A DNA stretch of 64,000 bases. It comes from Ascaphus truei. Lineage: Eukaryota; Chordata; Amphibia; Anura; Ascaphidae. Made by a program: the position numbers and the translations under genes. Below, in pieces: positions 42,340 through 54,775 of the stretch. Position 1 is the first letter of the stretch. The number at the start of each line of letters is the position of its first letter. The notes beneath the pieces are model-generated. The model saw only the letters and a list, made by a program, of their open reading frames with translations, was not told the origin of the DNA and searched no databases. The DNA is taken from the NCBI GenBank assembly GCA_036426205.1, contig CM071570.1:50266984-50330983 (forward strand), written 5' to 3'.

Positions 42340-44160
42340 AGAACAGAAAAGAAATTTAAACACAATCGCACTGAACACTTACAAACTGAAAACAACACAA
42401 AGATGTTAACAAAACAACACAGGACAAACCTATCACAATACACAGCAACTCTCTCTGTCAATATGAATTATGCAAATCGCCCAGCTCTGTGTGTCTCTCT
42501 CTCCCAACAACACAGAGAATGAATAAAAATACATGCTGCCTTTAAATGGGCTGCTCAATCAAAACATGCTTGCTTTGGCAGATTCAGAAAGAAGTTTCAT
42601 TGGCGAACCTAACACCACCTCGCCATGCACGCCGATACACCTGTGTGTGATCGGCAAATAATCGCCAGAGTGGGAACAAATGTTTTCGGCTTGATTCGGA
42701 AGGGATTCGGCACTTATTGCATACGGCGAGTGAAAATCGGCAACATCATGCTGATAAGGAACACTTGGCGAGAGGACTTTTTCGGCGCTTACTGCATAGA
42801 GCCCATAGTTTTCGATAAAATACTGATACATTTGAAAAACTGTTGCCATCTTATCATCTGTTGCATTAATCGCGTATTAAATAAGCGTATGTTATGTCGG
42901 GTTTTTGGAACACGGACTGCAGTGGTGCACTCATCTCGGAACTCTCAGGACAATAAAACAACACCAGACACTGTGCATTTATTTTTTAATATGAAAAGCC
43001 TAAATTGATACATTATTGTAACTTCTTCAATACCAAGGTCAATTTACAATGGACCACTGCGCATTACAATTCATGAATATCTGCCACCTGGCGGATACGC
43101 GAAGAATTGCAACCAATTAAATCCGAACCATTATCAATAAACACATCAATAATCACAACAACCGCGGGTGACGCCGGCATGAATGCAACATGAATGCGGC
43201 ATGAACGCGGTAAAGTGCGTGGCATTCGGAAAAAATCCCGAAAAAAATCAGAGATGTTGGAGAATAAAAGGGGCCGCGGCTGTATGGGACCGGAATGTTT
43301 GCCAGGACTCCTTCAGACATCTCATAAATGCAATTAAGATATACCGAACTAATGGCCTTTAGTCTGCTTTTGAACTTCTTTTTCATGAAAAATATCTTGT
43401 ATATAAGGCTACATTGTTCTTGTAGGTTATTACACTGCACTCAATCTTAATTTTTCAATTATTACACTCAACATAGTATGGCTTATTAAATAAAATTTTG
43501 AACCAGAATAGCATGTCAAAAAGTAAATACAGTATGAAGCAGTAACTAGGAATTACAACAATACGTTTGAGGAGGCATCAAAGAGGTTAAAAAAGGTCAA
43601 ATAATATGGTTCAACCTTGCTCTAAAAACTGAAAACAACATGCATTATTAGTGACAAATAACCAACTTGTGTAGAAAAACATTCTGAAAAAGCATATTTA
43701 CTAAATCCAAACAAAGTATATGCAATGATACGCTGATACATTTGATGGAAAATATTGTATGTTTTAATTTTGCTGTAAATGACTATACAGTCGCTGAGGA
43801 GCTACACTTTCTTATGAAAGCTGTTTTTCTTTTGTAAAGGTGTAGAGAGATTTTTTTGTGAATACAGATCCTTGGTTAAAATCATCACAATAATATTGGT
43901 CAAAAACAGATTACATGTAAAATAGTATTTTTTGTATAAATAGGGGCAATTTGAAATCACAAATCAAAGTATGATCTATAAAAAGTGATATTTCAGCAAT
44001 GGCAGAGAGTGGCAGGGTCATGGTAAAACTGCAACAAGTCGGCATTTATTATTGTCAGTATTGATGTATTAGAGATATCTTCAAATATGCTTCTTATGTT
44101 ATACTGTATGCCTTGCCTATCAGATTAGGGTTATGTGAATACTAATAGAAAGAAGTGAAA
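42340..44160. other. Unassigned stretch, CG-rich patch then AT-rich
   Basis: 42600-43300 is richer in CG words (CGGCAAATAATCGCC, GGATTCGGC, GACGCCGGCATGAA), consistent with the end of a DNA transposon that could include the Myb/SANT-like exon. 43440-44160 is AT-rich with nothing recognised. Confidence 0.35.
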
Positions 44161-44164
44161 TGTA

Positions 44165-44685
44165 ATATTTATTTATTTATAAAATATTTTACCAGGAAGT
44201 AATACATTGAGAGTTACCTCTCATTTTCAAGTATGTCCTGGGCACAGAGTAAAACAAATAGTACATGGTTACAAGTACAGTTACATAAATGAACAGGGTA
44301 TACATTATATACAAGACATTGCGTGCACAGTTAAAGAAAATGTATATTATGAGCGTATGAAACAGTTACAGACCAGGTTAAAATGTGAGACAGCCTTAGA
44401 TTTGAAAGAACTTAAACTGGTGGTGGATGTGAGAGTCTCTGGTAGGTTGTTCCAGTTTTGGGGTGCACGGAAGGAGAAGGAGGAACGACCGGATACTTTG
44501 TTGAGCCTTGGGACCATGAATAGTCTTTTGGAGTCTGATCTCAGGTGATAGGTGCTGCATGTGGTAGGGGTGAGGAGCTTGTTCAGGTAGCTGGGTAGCT
44601 TGCCCATGAAGAATTTAAAGGCAAGACAGGAAAGGTGAACTTTGCGCCTAGACTCTAGTGTTGACCAATCTAGTTCTTTGAGCAA
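44165..44685 (-). mobile_element. Rex1/CR1/L2-group LINE, 5'-truncated copy
   Basis: Matches the 3' 520 bp of copy A (11468-11995) closely, from the TATTTATTTATAAAATATTT end to the GAACTAGATTG block. The minus strand reads the C-terminus KELDWSTLESRRKVHL, then FRAPQNWNNLPETLTSTTSL, open to the stop near 44347. It breaks off at about 44685. Confidence 0.9.
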
Positions 44686-44849
44686 TAGTATATACTCACA
44701 ACATGGGGTTGAAATAGGTGTATAGTAGTCAGTTTGTGTGGTATAGCGACCCTTGTTTTGCACACAGCTGTGTAACTACTGTAGTGTGGTGTGGTTCAGG
44801 TTCACTTCCAGGTGTTAGCTCTTTGTGACCCACTTAACTCTCTGTGCGT

Positions 44850-44998
44850 CAGGCACCAATACAGATTGTAAGCTCTGCGGAGCAGGGACTGTGTTTGTAA
44901 AAATCCTATGTGCTGCGTACCACGCACTATTCTGTAATTGTGAAGTGCTTTGAGGCCCATTGGGAGAAAAGCTCTATATGAAACAAAGTTATTATTAG
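44850..44998 (+). mobile_element. CORE-SINE/L2-like 3' tail
   Basis: GATTGTAAGCTCTGCGGAG, then CAGGGACTGTG and further on GAAGTGCTTTGAGGCC and CTCTATATGAA, ending in TTATTATTA. This word order is the vertebrate SINE/L2-type tail with TTGTAAGCTC..AGGGACT. An exact family name is not possible by eye. Confidence 0.6.
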
Positions 44999-45748
44999 GT
45001 ACTTTGCACCCAGGTATTATAACCAACCAAGGCAAAACAACCTTGTTCTTTTTTAACTGTATTTGTGAATCTTTTGAAATGTTATGGGACTTGTGCTTTG
45101 GGATACAAATTGCACGCTAACTTTGTTCTTGGCTAAAATTAAATAAAACTGAATAAAAAATAACAATTTTTACAACAGAATTTACAATTCAAAACAATAT
45201 AATCAGTTCGGTGTTATAAGTCTATTATGAAAAAAAGATGATTTACATTGACTTGATTTGAAGATTTGATGTTGCAGCCACACCAAACACCAACACACAG
45301 TACTTGATTTACTGTACGTTGGGGTACTAATTCTCACCTGTCATTGGTTTTAATTTGAAGCTGCTCATTTGTACCCCCAATTGGACTCCATATGTCTGAT
45401 GGCATCTCTCCTTTCCTTACTGTACTTTCTGAGAGTTCGCCTGACTACTCGCCACTTGTGAGGGTTACTGTAAGCTAGTGACTGATATTCGGTCATGGTT
45501 AGATATAAAAAAAGCTTACTTCTTTACTTTCATTGTGAACTATCTGTCGGATACACAGATACAATAGGCACTTGTTTTAATTACAATACTTATATACTCA
45601 TATTTTACAACTTTTTGGCAGGACAGCAGTTGTGTACAATTCGATCACAGACTCAAAATCAAGTGGTCCATTCTCAGCACGGTGCGAGTACCATTTGTTG
45701 TCTATGCATCCTGGCGAATTGTCTGCCCTGAAGGCAATGAGGGTGCAA

Positions 45749-46245
45749 GGCCAGTCTTACCTTTGGTGGGGCCCAAGGCGGCATGCCGACAGCGGGGCCC
45801 CTCCTCCTGCAGCATCATGATGTTATGATGTTGTGTTGTCATGGCCACACAGCGTGTGGCCATGACAACATAACGCTGCAGAAGGAGGGCCGCTCCGCAT
45901 AAGGTAAGACCTCCCCCAGCTATATACACATTCACACACACACGCATGCATGCACACACCTCCCCACTCCCCTAGCTACACACACTTCCCCCAGCTACAG
46001 ACACCTCCTCCCCCCTTCCTACATTGGGGTGAGCCGTGGTGCGGTCCTGCGTCGGTTTGGGACTCCCCAGCTCCTTCCTCAGCTCTCCCCTCTCCTGTCG
46101 GGTGGAATTTGGTTCCCGGCGCCGACAGGAGGAGGGAGAGGAGGGAGAGGAGGGAGAGGAGGGAGAGGAGGGAGGACAGAGCTCCCTGAAGATGTGGAGC
46201 CCAAGGCAATCACCTTGCTCGCCTTGCTTAAGGCTGGCCCTGGAC
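45749..46245. mobile_element. hAT-like non-autonomous element with GAGGGA repeats
   Basis: The ends CAAGGCCAGTCTTACCTTTGG (45749) and the reverse complement of CAGGGCCAGCCTTAAGCAAGG (ending about 46245) form the CAGGGCCRGYCTTA terminus known from hAT families. Inside are a perfect-looking hairpin around 45848 (GTTGTCATGGCCACAC and mirror), CA-rich filler and a GGAGAG array at 46130-46177. I find no matching 8-bp flanks. Confidence 0.65.
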
Positions 46246-46249
46246 ATAC

Positions 46250-47397
46250 AACACATCTCAGATAAATGTACTTATTTTCAGCTGTCAGGGGGGTGGCTGC
46301 TCTATCTTACTCCTTCTCCCGGAGAAGATGGTAGATTATTTGTTGGATAGTTGGATCTCTGTGACCATTCTGTGCCCCCAATCAGGCTGCATGCAGGCCA
46401 ACTGCCACACTCACCATGTCCTTGTTCCGCTTCTGCATGTACATGTCATGATTGATTGGATATCATCATTTTTAGATGATTTTGCACAATTTCCTGTTCT
46501 GATGACAGGAGTTATATTTTTTGTTCTTGACTTTTTTCTTCACATCCTGCCTCCAATACTGAACTAAATGTCAGTTCACTAATAAATAACAAACGACAGT
46601 CATGTTCTGCTGTTTCTACAGTATATTGCAATGTACAGTATTAATAGGGGAAACATATACTGTAGCTCTATTTCTTACAATTAACAGACATGTAAAAGAT
46701 GATAGGATAATGTGCATAATCTGTTTTTTCCTGATTCTGCCCCAAATGGATTAACAACAGTTAATGGTAACTATGAACTATTGTACTCATTTAAAGTACT
46801 TCTGCCTATCAAATTAGTATGATGTATGATAATTCATTCAACAGTTACAATTTGTTTCTGAACATAAGGACATTTATTTTTTATGAAACATTATTTTTTT
46901 TATGAATCTCTATTAACACGTCATGTTTCTTCTGTTCCTAATTAAATGTGCTCCTTCCTACTTGTTGATATTTTGTCTTGTGAATGTTATCTCTATGTTC
47001 TTTATCAAACAACACAGTGGATGAGTGAAATTATCTGACTGAAATCTTACAGTGGCCGTTCTGCAAGACATCATCCAATACTTACGTTTAGAAAGGAAAT
47101 TATGTTTACATTTATCTTAACTGTTCTCTTTCTTCTTGGGTGGTGATTATTATTATATAATACACTGGTTAAAATAATGCTACAGGTATATAAACCTGAA
47201 CCACAAAGTGCTGCTAATATTAAACATACTTTTGAACAAATGATGAGCTACTCAGTGTCTATAAATATATATGATGAAGCTATTATTATGACAAATCTAA
47301 TAATAATGGTTTTTTTTCTGTCTTTCTAAATATAGATAACTTATACAGTAGGTTGTGATACGTTTGAGCAGACCAACATAAGAGTTATTCCTATAGG
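46250..47397. other. AT-rich stretch without a supported feature
   Basis: No coding frame with protein-like composition and no repeat partner found. Confidence 0.4.
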
Positions 47398-47546
47398 AAA
47401 TGTGCCTTCCTCTGGATCAATAAGTAAGTATAGATATAGGATAAAGTATCTGTTGTCTAAATTTAGCATACGTTGAACTTGATGGACGTACGTCTTTTTT
47501 CAACCTCATCTACTATGTAACTATGTAACTATGTAACTATGTAAAT
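47398..47546 (+). mobile_element. L2/CR1-group LINE 3' end with TATGTAAC tail
   Basis: TCTGGATCAATAAGTAAG, then GTTGAACTTGATGGACG and TTTTTTCAACCTCATCTACT, ending in four ACTATGTA units. It is the plus-strand counterpart of 37605-37740. A 5'-truncated insertion of about 150 bp. Confidence 0.8.
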
Positions 47547-47701
47547 TAAAGTGTGCAGAACTTTCAAAATCATATAGGTTTCTTCTTTAAATGTGCACGA
47601 CACATACGGCTACTAGACCCTTAAACTACTATATTTCTAAGAAAACCTAACAGCCTTTAACTTTAGGGAATATTACTGTGAAGTTGGGCTATGGTACATC
47701 A

Positions 47702-47703
<2 letters not shown>

Positions 47704-47752
<49 letters not shown>
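47704..47752. repeat. (TA)n microsatellite
   Basis: About 48 bp of TA, 4 bp before an unassigned repeat-like block (47760-48170). Confidence 0.95.
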
Positions 47753-47753
<1 letters not shown>

Positions 47754-47759
47754 TAATTG

Positions 47760-48276
47760 GAAGGCTGAATGCCTGTAATTGTTGGCTAGGGGAGCAGCAA
47801 TTCCACTCCAGGGTTTCAACAATCTATGCTGCAGCAGACTCCTTAATTACCAGCTGAGCTTTGCCTGCAAATATCAGCATTTCCCAACCTCCTTTGCAAG
47901 CTAAGAAATCAGCCGGCACTCTATCATGCTTCAGCTCAGTTCAAGATAATTTGTGCAGCTTTCCCCAAGCCTAGTTTGTAGACATGTTCACATTTTTCGT
48001 GGATATTTGCAGATTGGGTTTAAAAAGTGGCATTTGCCTACCTTTTTTCGAGTGCATGCAATACCCCCTTCCGCCGCCAGCACCACCACCCAACATTCGA
48101 TTGTGAATGTTGTGACATTTGATTCACCCAGAAGTTCCAGACCCTAAAGATGGGGGGATCTATTTTACTACTGTTCCAAGTGCTATTAGTATACAGGTAT
48201 TTCAGGTGTTCATCCTTTTGTGCACAGGTGTCTCTCCACGTTTTGTTTAAAGGTTTGAGGATATATATATATATAT
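47760..48276. repeat. Unassigned repeat-like block, partner near 27925-28250
   Basis: About 47990-48260 shares in inverse order TTCGATTG..GATTCACCCAGAAGTTCC, CCAAGTGCTAT and GTGCACAGGTGTCTCTCC with 27925-28250. It is followed by a TA run that hosts the solo LTR. Confidence 0.4.
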
Positions 48277-48903
48277 TGTGACAAACGGCTTACTCCGGGG
48301 CTCCGCCGCCTGTCCGGGACTGTTAGAACACAGTCTTTTAGGGTAGGTTAAATGACGTGGCGTAACGTGCTGTTCCTTTAAACAGGCTATTGCCTGGTTT
48401 ATTCAGTCCCAGGCACTGAGACTGCCACACGGAATTCAAAATAATACATAAGCAAACAAAAACCCTGCTCGTCTGAGCAATAACTTAACTAAGGTTTTCC
48501 CTGACTGGGGTTGGACTGGCTTATCCAGTTCCAACAACAAAAATAAGGAACTTTGCAGTTTTAGACAAAAGGAACAGAATAATTTAACCTGTTTGGTGAG
48601 AGGCATTTCCCCTCTCTGCTTCCAGCAGCCTTCCTGCCTCCAGGCTCTTGGGGAGAGGGGAGATGAACCAGGAAATCAGCCTTAAATACCTGATCTCTAA
48701 CTAGCAGGACAGGTGACAGAAATCAGGCATCAGACAAACTCTGGTCTAGATCCTTCACCCCTCAGTTCCAGCACTTGCCAAACTGTGGGATGGAGTGCAT
48801 GCATTCTGAGGCTGCACTTTCCAGCCTAAACAGGATAGAAACTGTTCCGTATCCTGGGAGCCCTATATATGGAATTTATCACCATACCCTGGTTTCTGTC
48901 ACA
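48277..48903 (-). mobile_element. Solo LTR, 627 bp, inserted in a TA microsatellite
   Basis: The ends are TGTGACA and TGTCACA (TG...CA), the mark of an LTR. Both flanks are TA repeat, so a 4-bp ATAT duplication is possible but cannot be proven. On the minus strand there is a TATTTAAGGC box near 48687, then CTGAATAAACC (AATAAA) near 48402, in the promoter-then-polyA order of an LTR. A Gypsy-type origin is likely from TGTGACA but is not shown. Confidence 0.75.
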
Positions 48904-51035
48904 ATATATATATATCACTTGGGACTCTGGTAAAATAGGCCTCTTCCCCTCTCTTCCTACCTCTCCCTCTCACTTTCTGGGTGAATTGAATTGAATCTAT
49001 GGTGTTCGCAGAAAGGGAGGGCAAAGGGGAAACGCCCAAACCGCCTGTGAATATGTGCCTGCAAATTGAATTTTTTTTCAAATAATTTGCGATTTAGACA
49101 CCTTTGTCCATCTCTACTGATTTGCACAGTATGTAGGATTTATTTGACTATGTTGCCTTATGCTTCCTTGGTTCAGCATACTGCCTGCTACACTTGCCCC
49201 AGCATTTCACTCGAACATCATTGCAGGATTTCTTTTATCCCTATCCACAATTTCCTTCCCGCACCTCTGCCCAGCGTTCCCTCTGTGCGTTCATCCCAAG
49301 GCATTTCCTCAATCATTTCTGCTTTCAGACTCACCAGCACAACCAGCCAACCTGTCCTACTCTGTCCTCCGTGCACGTAGGACTTAAAGGCATTTCTATC
49401 CATTCCATACATCCTCCTTCAGGACCCTTGTGAAAAGATTTGTCAGTTAGCGGCATCCACCGGGCACTATGCCCCCTCCACACCCTCTCCTTTGGCAAGA
49501 GCTCAACCGCCAAACCATGCCACCCTACTCTACGGGGCTCTTTTCTCTTTGTCAAATAGTGATCTTTGCCAGCCATTTAATTTGCACATTACATACTAAT
49601 ATTTCAATATCTTGTAATTATATTCTTTAACTATTTAAAATTTGTGGTGAAAGAAAATGACATGTTGAACCATTGCTATATTTCACAACTTTACTGGTAA
49701 ACTTATACTGGTAGACTTATATCATATTTGTCAAATAAAAAATTAAGCTTTGCACAAATCATAATGTGTACAATTATTCTGTCAATTAGTTATAAAAGGT
49801 CCAAAAACAGATTTCCTTTTGTTAAAAAAAGGAAATTATTATTATTAAATAAACATAGGAACAGAAATTTTGTTCTTGTTTACATAATATCCACAAATTA
49901 CCCCGTGATCACACTAGGTTAAAATCTGTATTCTATCAAGTCAAAGTGCAATATAGAAAGCCCCACTGAGTTCAATAGGGCTTTATGTGCGACAGTGCTG
50001 AATCGGCACTTTAAAAAATAAGGCCAAATTTGAAATCAGCTTTAGAGTTAACATAAAATCCATTGAAATCCATGAGTCTACACCAGAAATCAGTGAGACA
50101 AAAAGTTGACATTTTTAAATATATACACAGCTTTGTGAGCCTAGCAAATCCATACCATGTTAAAGTAATTAATAATTAATTTATTGTAGACTATTTTTTA
50201 GATTTAGTGAACAAACAAAAATCTAAAGGTACTGGAATGAATAACCCCTGTATTTTCCATTATTTGTACAACACAGTAAAACTATGGTACATTAGGGTTC
50301 GCAAGCGGTACATAGCCATAAGACAACTTACAGTACATCCCGAGTTGTCTCATGGTGCTGAAAAGTGTCTTGTGATATAGCACAGCCTAGGAAATATGGG
50401 TTTATATTCTAATATGTTATCAAGTTTATGGCGATATTAAAGCAAAAGTTTGTTACTCTGTACAAACTTCTACATGTTATACCTAGAGTTATAAACAGGA
50501 AATCTTGCATCCTATTTTCTTACAGGAATGTGACCAAAAAACAGCAACTATGCTTCCTCTATGTGTTCCAATCTGTGATCTCTAACACCTCACCCCTAGA
50601 TTACCTCTTTATCATTTCCTCTCCTACTCTTAGCATTAGATCACATTTCTATTTTCAAGATTTGTATATCCACAATTGTTTAAAAAGCAGCTCAAACATT
50701 TGACTCATAAACATTGCTTCCTACGTCTCCTGAATTTATTTTAGTAGCTGATATTTGAGCCATGCGGCTTGTTTACATTAACACTGCAAAGAAATCACTT
50801 CCCCTAAACTATTCCTAGTTCAACAGCAATAGTTAAGACAGTAAACATTTCATTAGCTGGGATTTGTACTACTTTAATAGTCCATCAATCCAGCTTTTTT
50901 TCTCCAATTCCCCTTCGACTGAAATTTGCTGCCAATCAAAAATGTTATTAGATTTTTTATTTTGATTTCCTCATTAAATAGTTTTTTTTATTTGCTTACG
51001 TGAGCAGGTGGAATAAATGGTTCTGAAAGGTTACA
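48904..51035. other. Unassigned, mostly AT-rich
   Basis: 48904-49125 ends in TTTGTCCATCTCTACTG, the terminus of the AGATGGRYGAA family (see 36704-37120). 49160-49570 is a Cys/Pro/Ser-rich-reading, GC-balanced block with several overlapping frames but no family. The remainder is AT-rich and empty as far as I can see. Confidence 0.35.
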
Positions 51036-51697
51036 TCAGGGGTGGCCAACGGGCACAAACGACGCCATTTGGAATGGACCGTGTGATGAATTTGCAAAAA
51101 AGAAAAATCGACTGGAAAAAAATCAATTACTGAAAGGAACAATACGAAATCCTTAAAATTAAAAAAAAAAAAAAAAAAACATGACAGGAGAAACATATGA
51201 ATGTTGACATACATTTTGAAAATGACCACAATTTTAATAACTTGTTTAACAATTAGATTTAAGCATAAAATATATTGAATACATAAAATTATTACCCACA
51301 TTTGTTTTGTGATCGTACGTTTTTCGGCAATGACCTTTGTAAAAAATAAGTTCAGATCTGTATAGATAGATGCTAATGTGAGCGCCGTCTGCTTCTGTTA
51401 TAAACCTTGAAGATTTATTCAAATGTTGAGAAACTGTTAACTGAAAAGCATGTTCAAAAATCACATTGTGACATTTTAAATTCAGATTTTTCTTTTTTTA
51501 ATTAGGATTTCAAGTATGTTTTTCTTTTCTCAATATAAAATGTTTGTAATATTTTAATGTTTTTATTATCCTTATTTACTTTTGACGTTATTTAGTTTAA
51601 GTTTAGTTATTAATTTAAACCAGATGTAGTGGGCAGTAGAAGAACGGCCCACCCAAACAAAATTGTACCCATCTTTATGGAAAAAAGGTTGTCCACC
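51036..51697. mobile_element. hAT (Charlie-like) remnant
   Basis: The start CAGGGGTGGCCAAC and the end GTTGTCCACCCATG are inverted repeats typical of Charlie-type hAT elements. The interior has an A-run (51160-51178). A minus frame at 51246-51464 (72 codons) has no transposase motif. The flanks do not show a convincing 8-bp duplication, so the element is old. Confidence 0.65.
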
Positions 51698-51944
51698 CAT
51701 GGTCTAGAGTCTAGACTCTGGAGCGTAGCGATGCAGTTCTGAGAACATTTTAATTTTATTTGATATTTTCAATACCTTCCCAATTACTCCATTTTATTTA
51801 ATGGCAAACTATTAACAATAGTGACCAAAAAATCTTCAGGCTCTAATAAAGATGCCGTCAGATCTATTGTCGCACTGCTGAGCGAGTGAACCGCGGACCA
51901 AATGTGGACTGATCACTGCCAAGTGCAGAGCAGGGGGGAATTTC

Positions 51945-52014
51945 CCTTCAGGATTAACACAGCGGGGGTCCCTGCTTCTGAATGGGACTCCTGCTGAGTT
52001 AATCCTAAAGGGCT
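51945..52014. repeat. Hairpin (CCTTCAGGATTAAC arms)
   Basis: CCCTTCAGGATTAACACAGC is mirrored by GCTGAGTTAATCCTAAAGGG around a GC-rich loop. It is probably part of a larger MITE (about 51880-52090). Confidence 0.65.
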
Positions 52015-52169
52015 ACACCAGTCTGGAAAAGCTGTGAAATGAGAGCAGACAGAAGCAGTCCCTCTCCCTGCACATCTCTAACAGGCGATTGCCCTGCTTT
52101 TAGTTTATTTTAATCACACAGTAATTTCAGCCCGTGGACCCCTGAGTCCTGAGTCAGGTATTGGGTTGT

Positions 52170-52560
52170 CAGGATTCGTGATCCGCGATGCACTCGGCAC
52201 ACTCATCACTTACCCCAACCTGTGATCGGGCCCCCCGCTCCTTCTGTCATCCATGATGCTTCTCTACCTTCTCCTGGGACCAGCCGCCATGCTAGGTGCG
52301 CACGCATCCAGCACGGATGTTAATACATCTCTACGGTCCCGCCTCCAGACTCCGCCCACGCAGCAACATCATCGGTGCGCAGCAGGCACACGTGGTGCAT
52401 GGTCAGTACGTGCACGGGCCGTGTCATCTTTCCGCTTCTGGGATCCTCCCCACACCTGTCTCCTGCACCTTATCCTCCTATCACGGTCAGTCTTACTGAC
52501 GTGCCTCCTCCAGTCTGTTACCTCATTGGTTCCTATGTCCTGTATATTCTCAGCCGACCC
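52170..52560 (+). repeat. Possible LTR fragment starting TGTCAGGATTCGTGATCC
   Basis: The start resembles TGTCAGGAATCC at 10037. Following are a CG-rich stretch and 130-codon frame of no known family (52253-52645) that enters the TA repeat. Promoter elements are not clear. Confidence 0.25.
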
Positions 52561-52566
52561 ACTGGG

Positions 52567-52607
<41 letters not shown>
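52567..52607. repeat. (TA)n microsatellite
   Basis: About 40 bp of TA, immediately before the MITE at 52608. Confidence 0.95.
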
Positions 52608-52608
<1 letters not shown>

Positions 52609-53073
52609 GACTATTAAGGTTATGGTGGGAAAAAAAAGTGACTAAAACCCTCCACAGTAAAGCATAAAGCAACTGTAAATATTCCTGTATATTCATTTGC
52701 ATGTCTTACCCACCATAACCTTAATAGTCGTGGTGATTACCTACTCTTATCTCATTTGAGCAAATGTCAGTAAGCCAACCTCACACTGATGAGACCCATC
52801 AAGGTTGAAACATGTCTGTGAGTGGGTTAACTGACTTTGCATCTCCCAAGTCCTTGCTTAAAAGCTGTGTTTAAAGCAGCATGCATTGACTAAGGGTTGC
52901 TCATGTAATGTGAGCATGAGATAAAAAGTGGCACTGTGTGCTCATTTGCATGTCATTTCCCAGAATCCCTTGCTGCAGTGGAAGTGCTGTTTGCTGGGTG
53001 ATAATGGTGAAAGACAGGGTTGCAGACCTGTCTAAGACATGCAAATGAATATACAGGAATATTTACAGTTGAT
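52608..53073. mobile_element. MITE with two nested inverted repeats
   Basis: CGACTATTAAGGTTATGGTG (52608) is mirrored at about 52711-52731. Separately, a 39-bp arm at about 52670-52709 (CAACTGTAAATATTCCTG) is mirrored at 53034-53073. The middle has GATGAGACCCATCAAGG and GAAACATGTCTG, a motif typical of frog MITEs. The element is flanked by TA-rich DNA on both sides. Confidence 0.75.
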
Positions 53074-53904
53074 ATATATCTAGTTCTATATATATATATT
53101 TCTATATGATATAAGATATATAGATATATATATAATATATAGCTATTACTTATTATACCTATCTACACAACAATACGCACTGGTTTGCGCCCTTTCTCAG
53201 GTGCTATACCTAACACTTGATGTCTAAATGAATAAATACTGGTCTCAAACGTCAGCAGTAGTAAAGTGCAGAAAGACATATGTTATCCTGTGATAACTGA
53301 TTACATACACACTAGTATATTTTAAAATTACACAAAAAAAATATATATAAATTGCATATAAACAATAAAATAGCTAAATGTTATAAGCTACTGAGTACTA
53401 TGCTATACCAAATGAGAGAAAAAAATGTATATAATAAAATAATTATGTTGCGACCAAAAAATAAACAATGGTTTGAAAATTATGTGTTATAGGAAACGCA
53501 CAGAAAAAAAACCCTATAATATAAAAAAAAAAAAATGAAAAAATATTAAATTGAAATATGGAAAAAATAATAATAAAAAATGAAAAAGGGGTGCATGGAT
53601 TAGGATCTGGCTGCTCTCTGCAAGGAACCAACGACCTCCCAGAAATCTGTGAACAACAAGAAAAGAAAGCGCCCGATCCTAGTGCAACATGAAAAAATAC
53701 ACTTTTAATAAAAAATGGTAGGTCCAACACATTTAAACTCACAAACGAATAAAAGGTAAAAGCATGTAATGAGTATACTCATTCCCCAACTGCACGATGA
53801 TGTCGCTCCACTTGCACGCCTCTCTCTCCTTCTGTGAGGTCCCAGCTTCTTTGAGCCGCCGTCTAGCAGAGGTACAGGAACTGCACAGCCTCTTACAGTA
53901 TGAC
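53074..53904. other. TA-rich then A-rich sequence, nothing coding
   Basis: TATATC-type repeats to 53130, then AT-rich DNA. CCTTTCTCAGGTGCTATA (53190) is a repeat-like word. No gene is supported. Confidence 0.35.
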
Positions 53905-54092
53905 CCGGAAGTCCACCACTCTCACAGCAACATCCGGATGGGAGGTGTTGTGGATAAGACCCCGCAAAGGCGGATGTGTTCACCAGCAGTAAGCAAAATG
54001 TTGCTTACTGTTGGTGAACACATCTGCCTTTGCGGGGTCTTATCAACAACACCTCCCATCCGGATGTTGCTGTGAGAGTGGTGGACTTCCGG
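53905..54092. repeat. Near-perfect palindrome, 92-bp arms, 4-base loop
   Basis: The arm 53905-53996 (CCGGAAGTCCACCACTCTCA...) is mirrored at 54001-54092 with only a few mismatches; the loop is AATG. Both arms contain the CCGGAAGT Ets-type word at their outer ends. It could form a cruciform. Its left neighbour (53640-53900) is repeat-like. It is perhaps the inverted-repeat end of a palindromic transposon. Confidence 0.9.
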
Positions 54093-54109
54093 CCCCCTGC
54101 CCTATGCGG

Positions 54110-54775
54110 CCCAGCCCCTTTCCCTGCCCTTTGCCCCCCCCGCACATTCCCTGCCCTTTGCCCTACCCACCCCTCCCTGCCCTTTGCCTGCCCCAGTCCC
54201 TCCTGCCTTTGCCCCCCCCCGCCCCTCCCGGCCCTTTGCCCCCTCCCCGCCGCCCCACCCCGCCCTGCTCTTTGCCCACACCATGCCTCCCTACCATTTG
54301 CCCCCCCTCCCCTCACGCCCTTTGCCCCCCCCCGCGCCCACCCTTGCCCTTTGCCCCCGGCCCCCTTTGCCCCAGACCCGCCCTCCTGCCCGTTTGCCCC
54401 CCGACCCATCCCTGCCCTTTGCCCCCCCCCGCCCCTCCCTGCCCTTTGCCCCCCCCCGCCCCCTCTGCCATTTGCCCCTCCCCACCTGCCCGCCCCTCCC
54501 TGCTCTTTGCCCCCCACCAGCCCCTCTCTAGCCTTTGCCCCCCCTCCCCTCACTGCCCTTTGCCCCCCCTCCCCTCTCTGTCCTTTGCCCCCCGCGCCCC
54601 TCCCTGCCCCTTGGCCCCCGCCCCCACTGCCCTTTGCCCCCCCTGACCCCCTGCACTTGCCCCCCCCCAGCCCTCCCTGCCCTTTGACCCCCCCCAGTTC
54701 CCCTCCCTGCCCTTTGCCCCCCCGCCCCCCCTGCCTTTGCCCCCTGCCCTCTTGCCCTTTGCCCAAGGGGGGGCC
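54110..54775. repeat. CCCTCCCTGCCCTTTGCCCC minisatellite
   Basis: About 665 bp of a roughly 20- to 30-bp pyrimidine-rich unit around CCCTTTGCCCC. All long Pro/Leu-rich (plus) and Gly-rich (minus) frames over this region are products of the repeat and are not annotated. Confidence 0.95.

Noticed and set aside
49066..49576. Several overlapping frames of 64-104 codons
   Set aside because: All six frames are partly open in a C-rich stretch and none has a domain, signal peptide or repeat partner.
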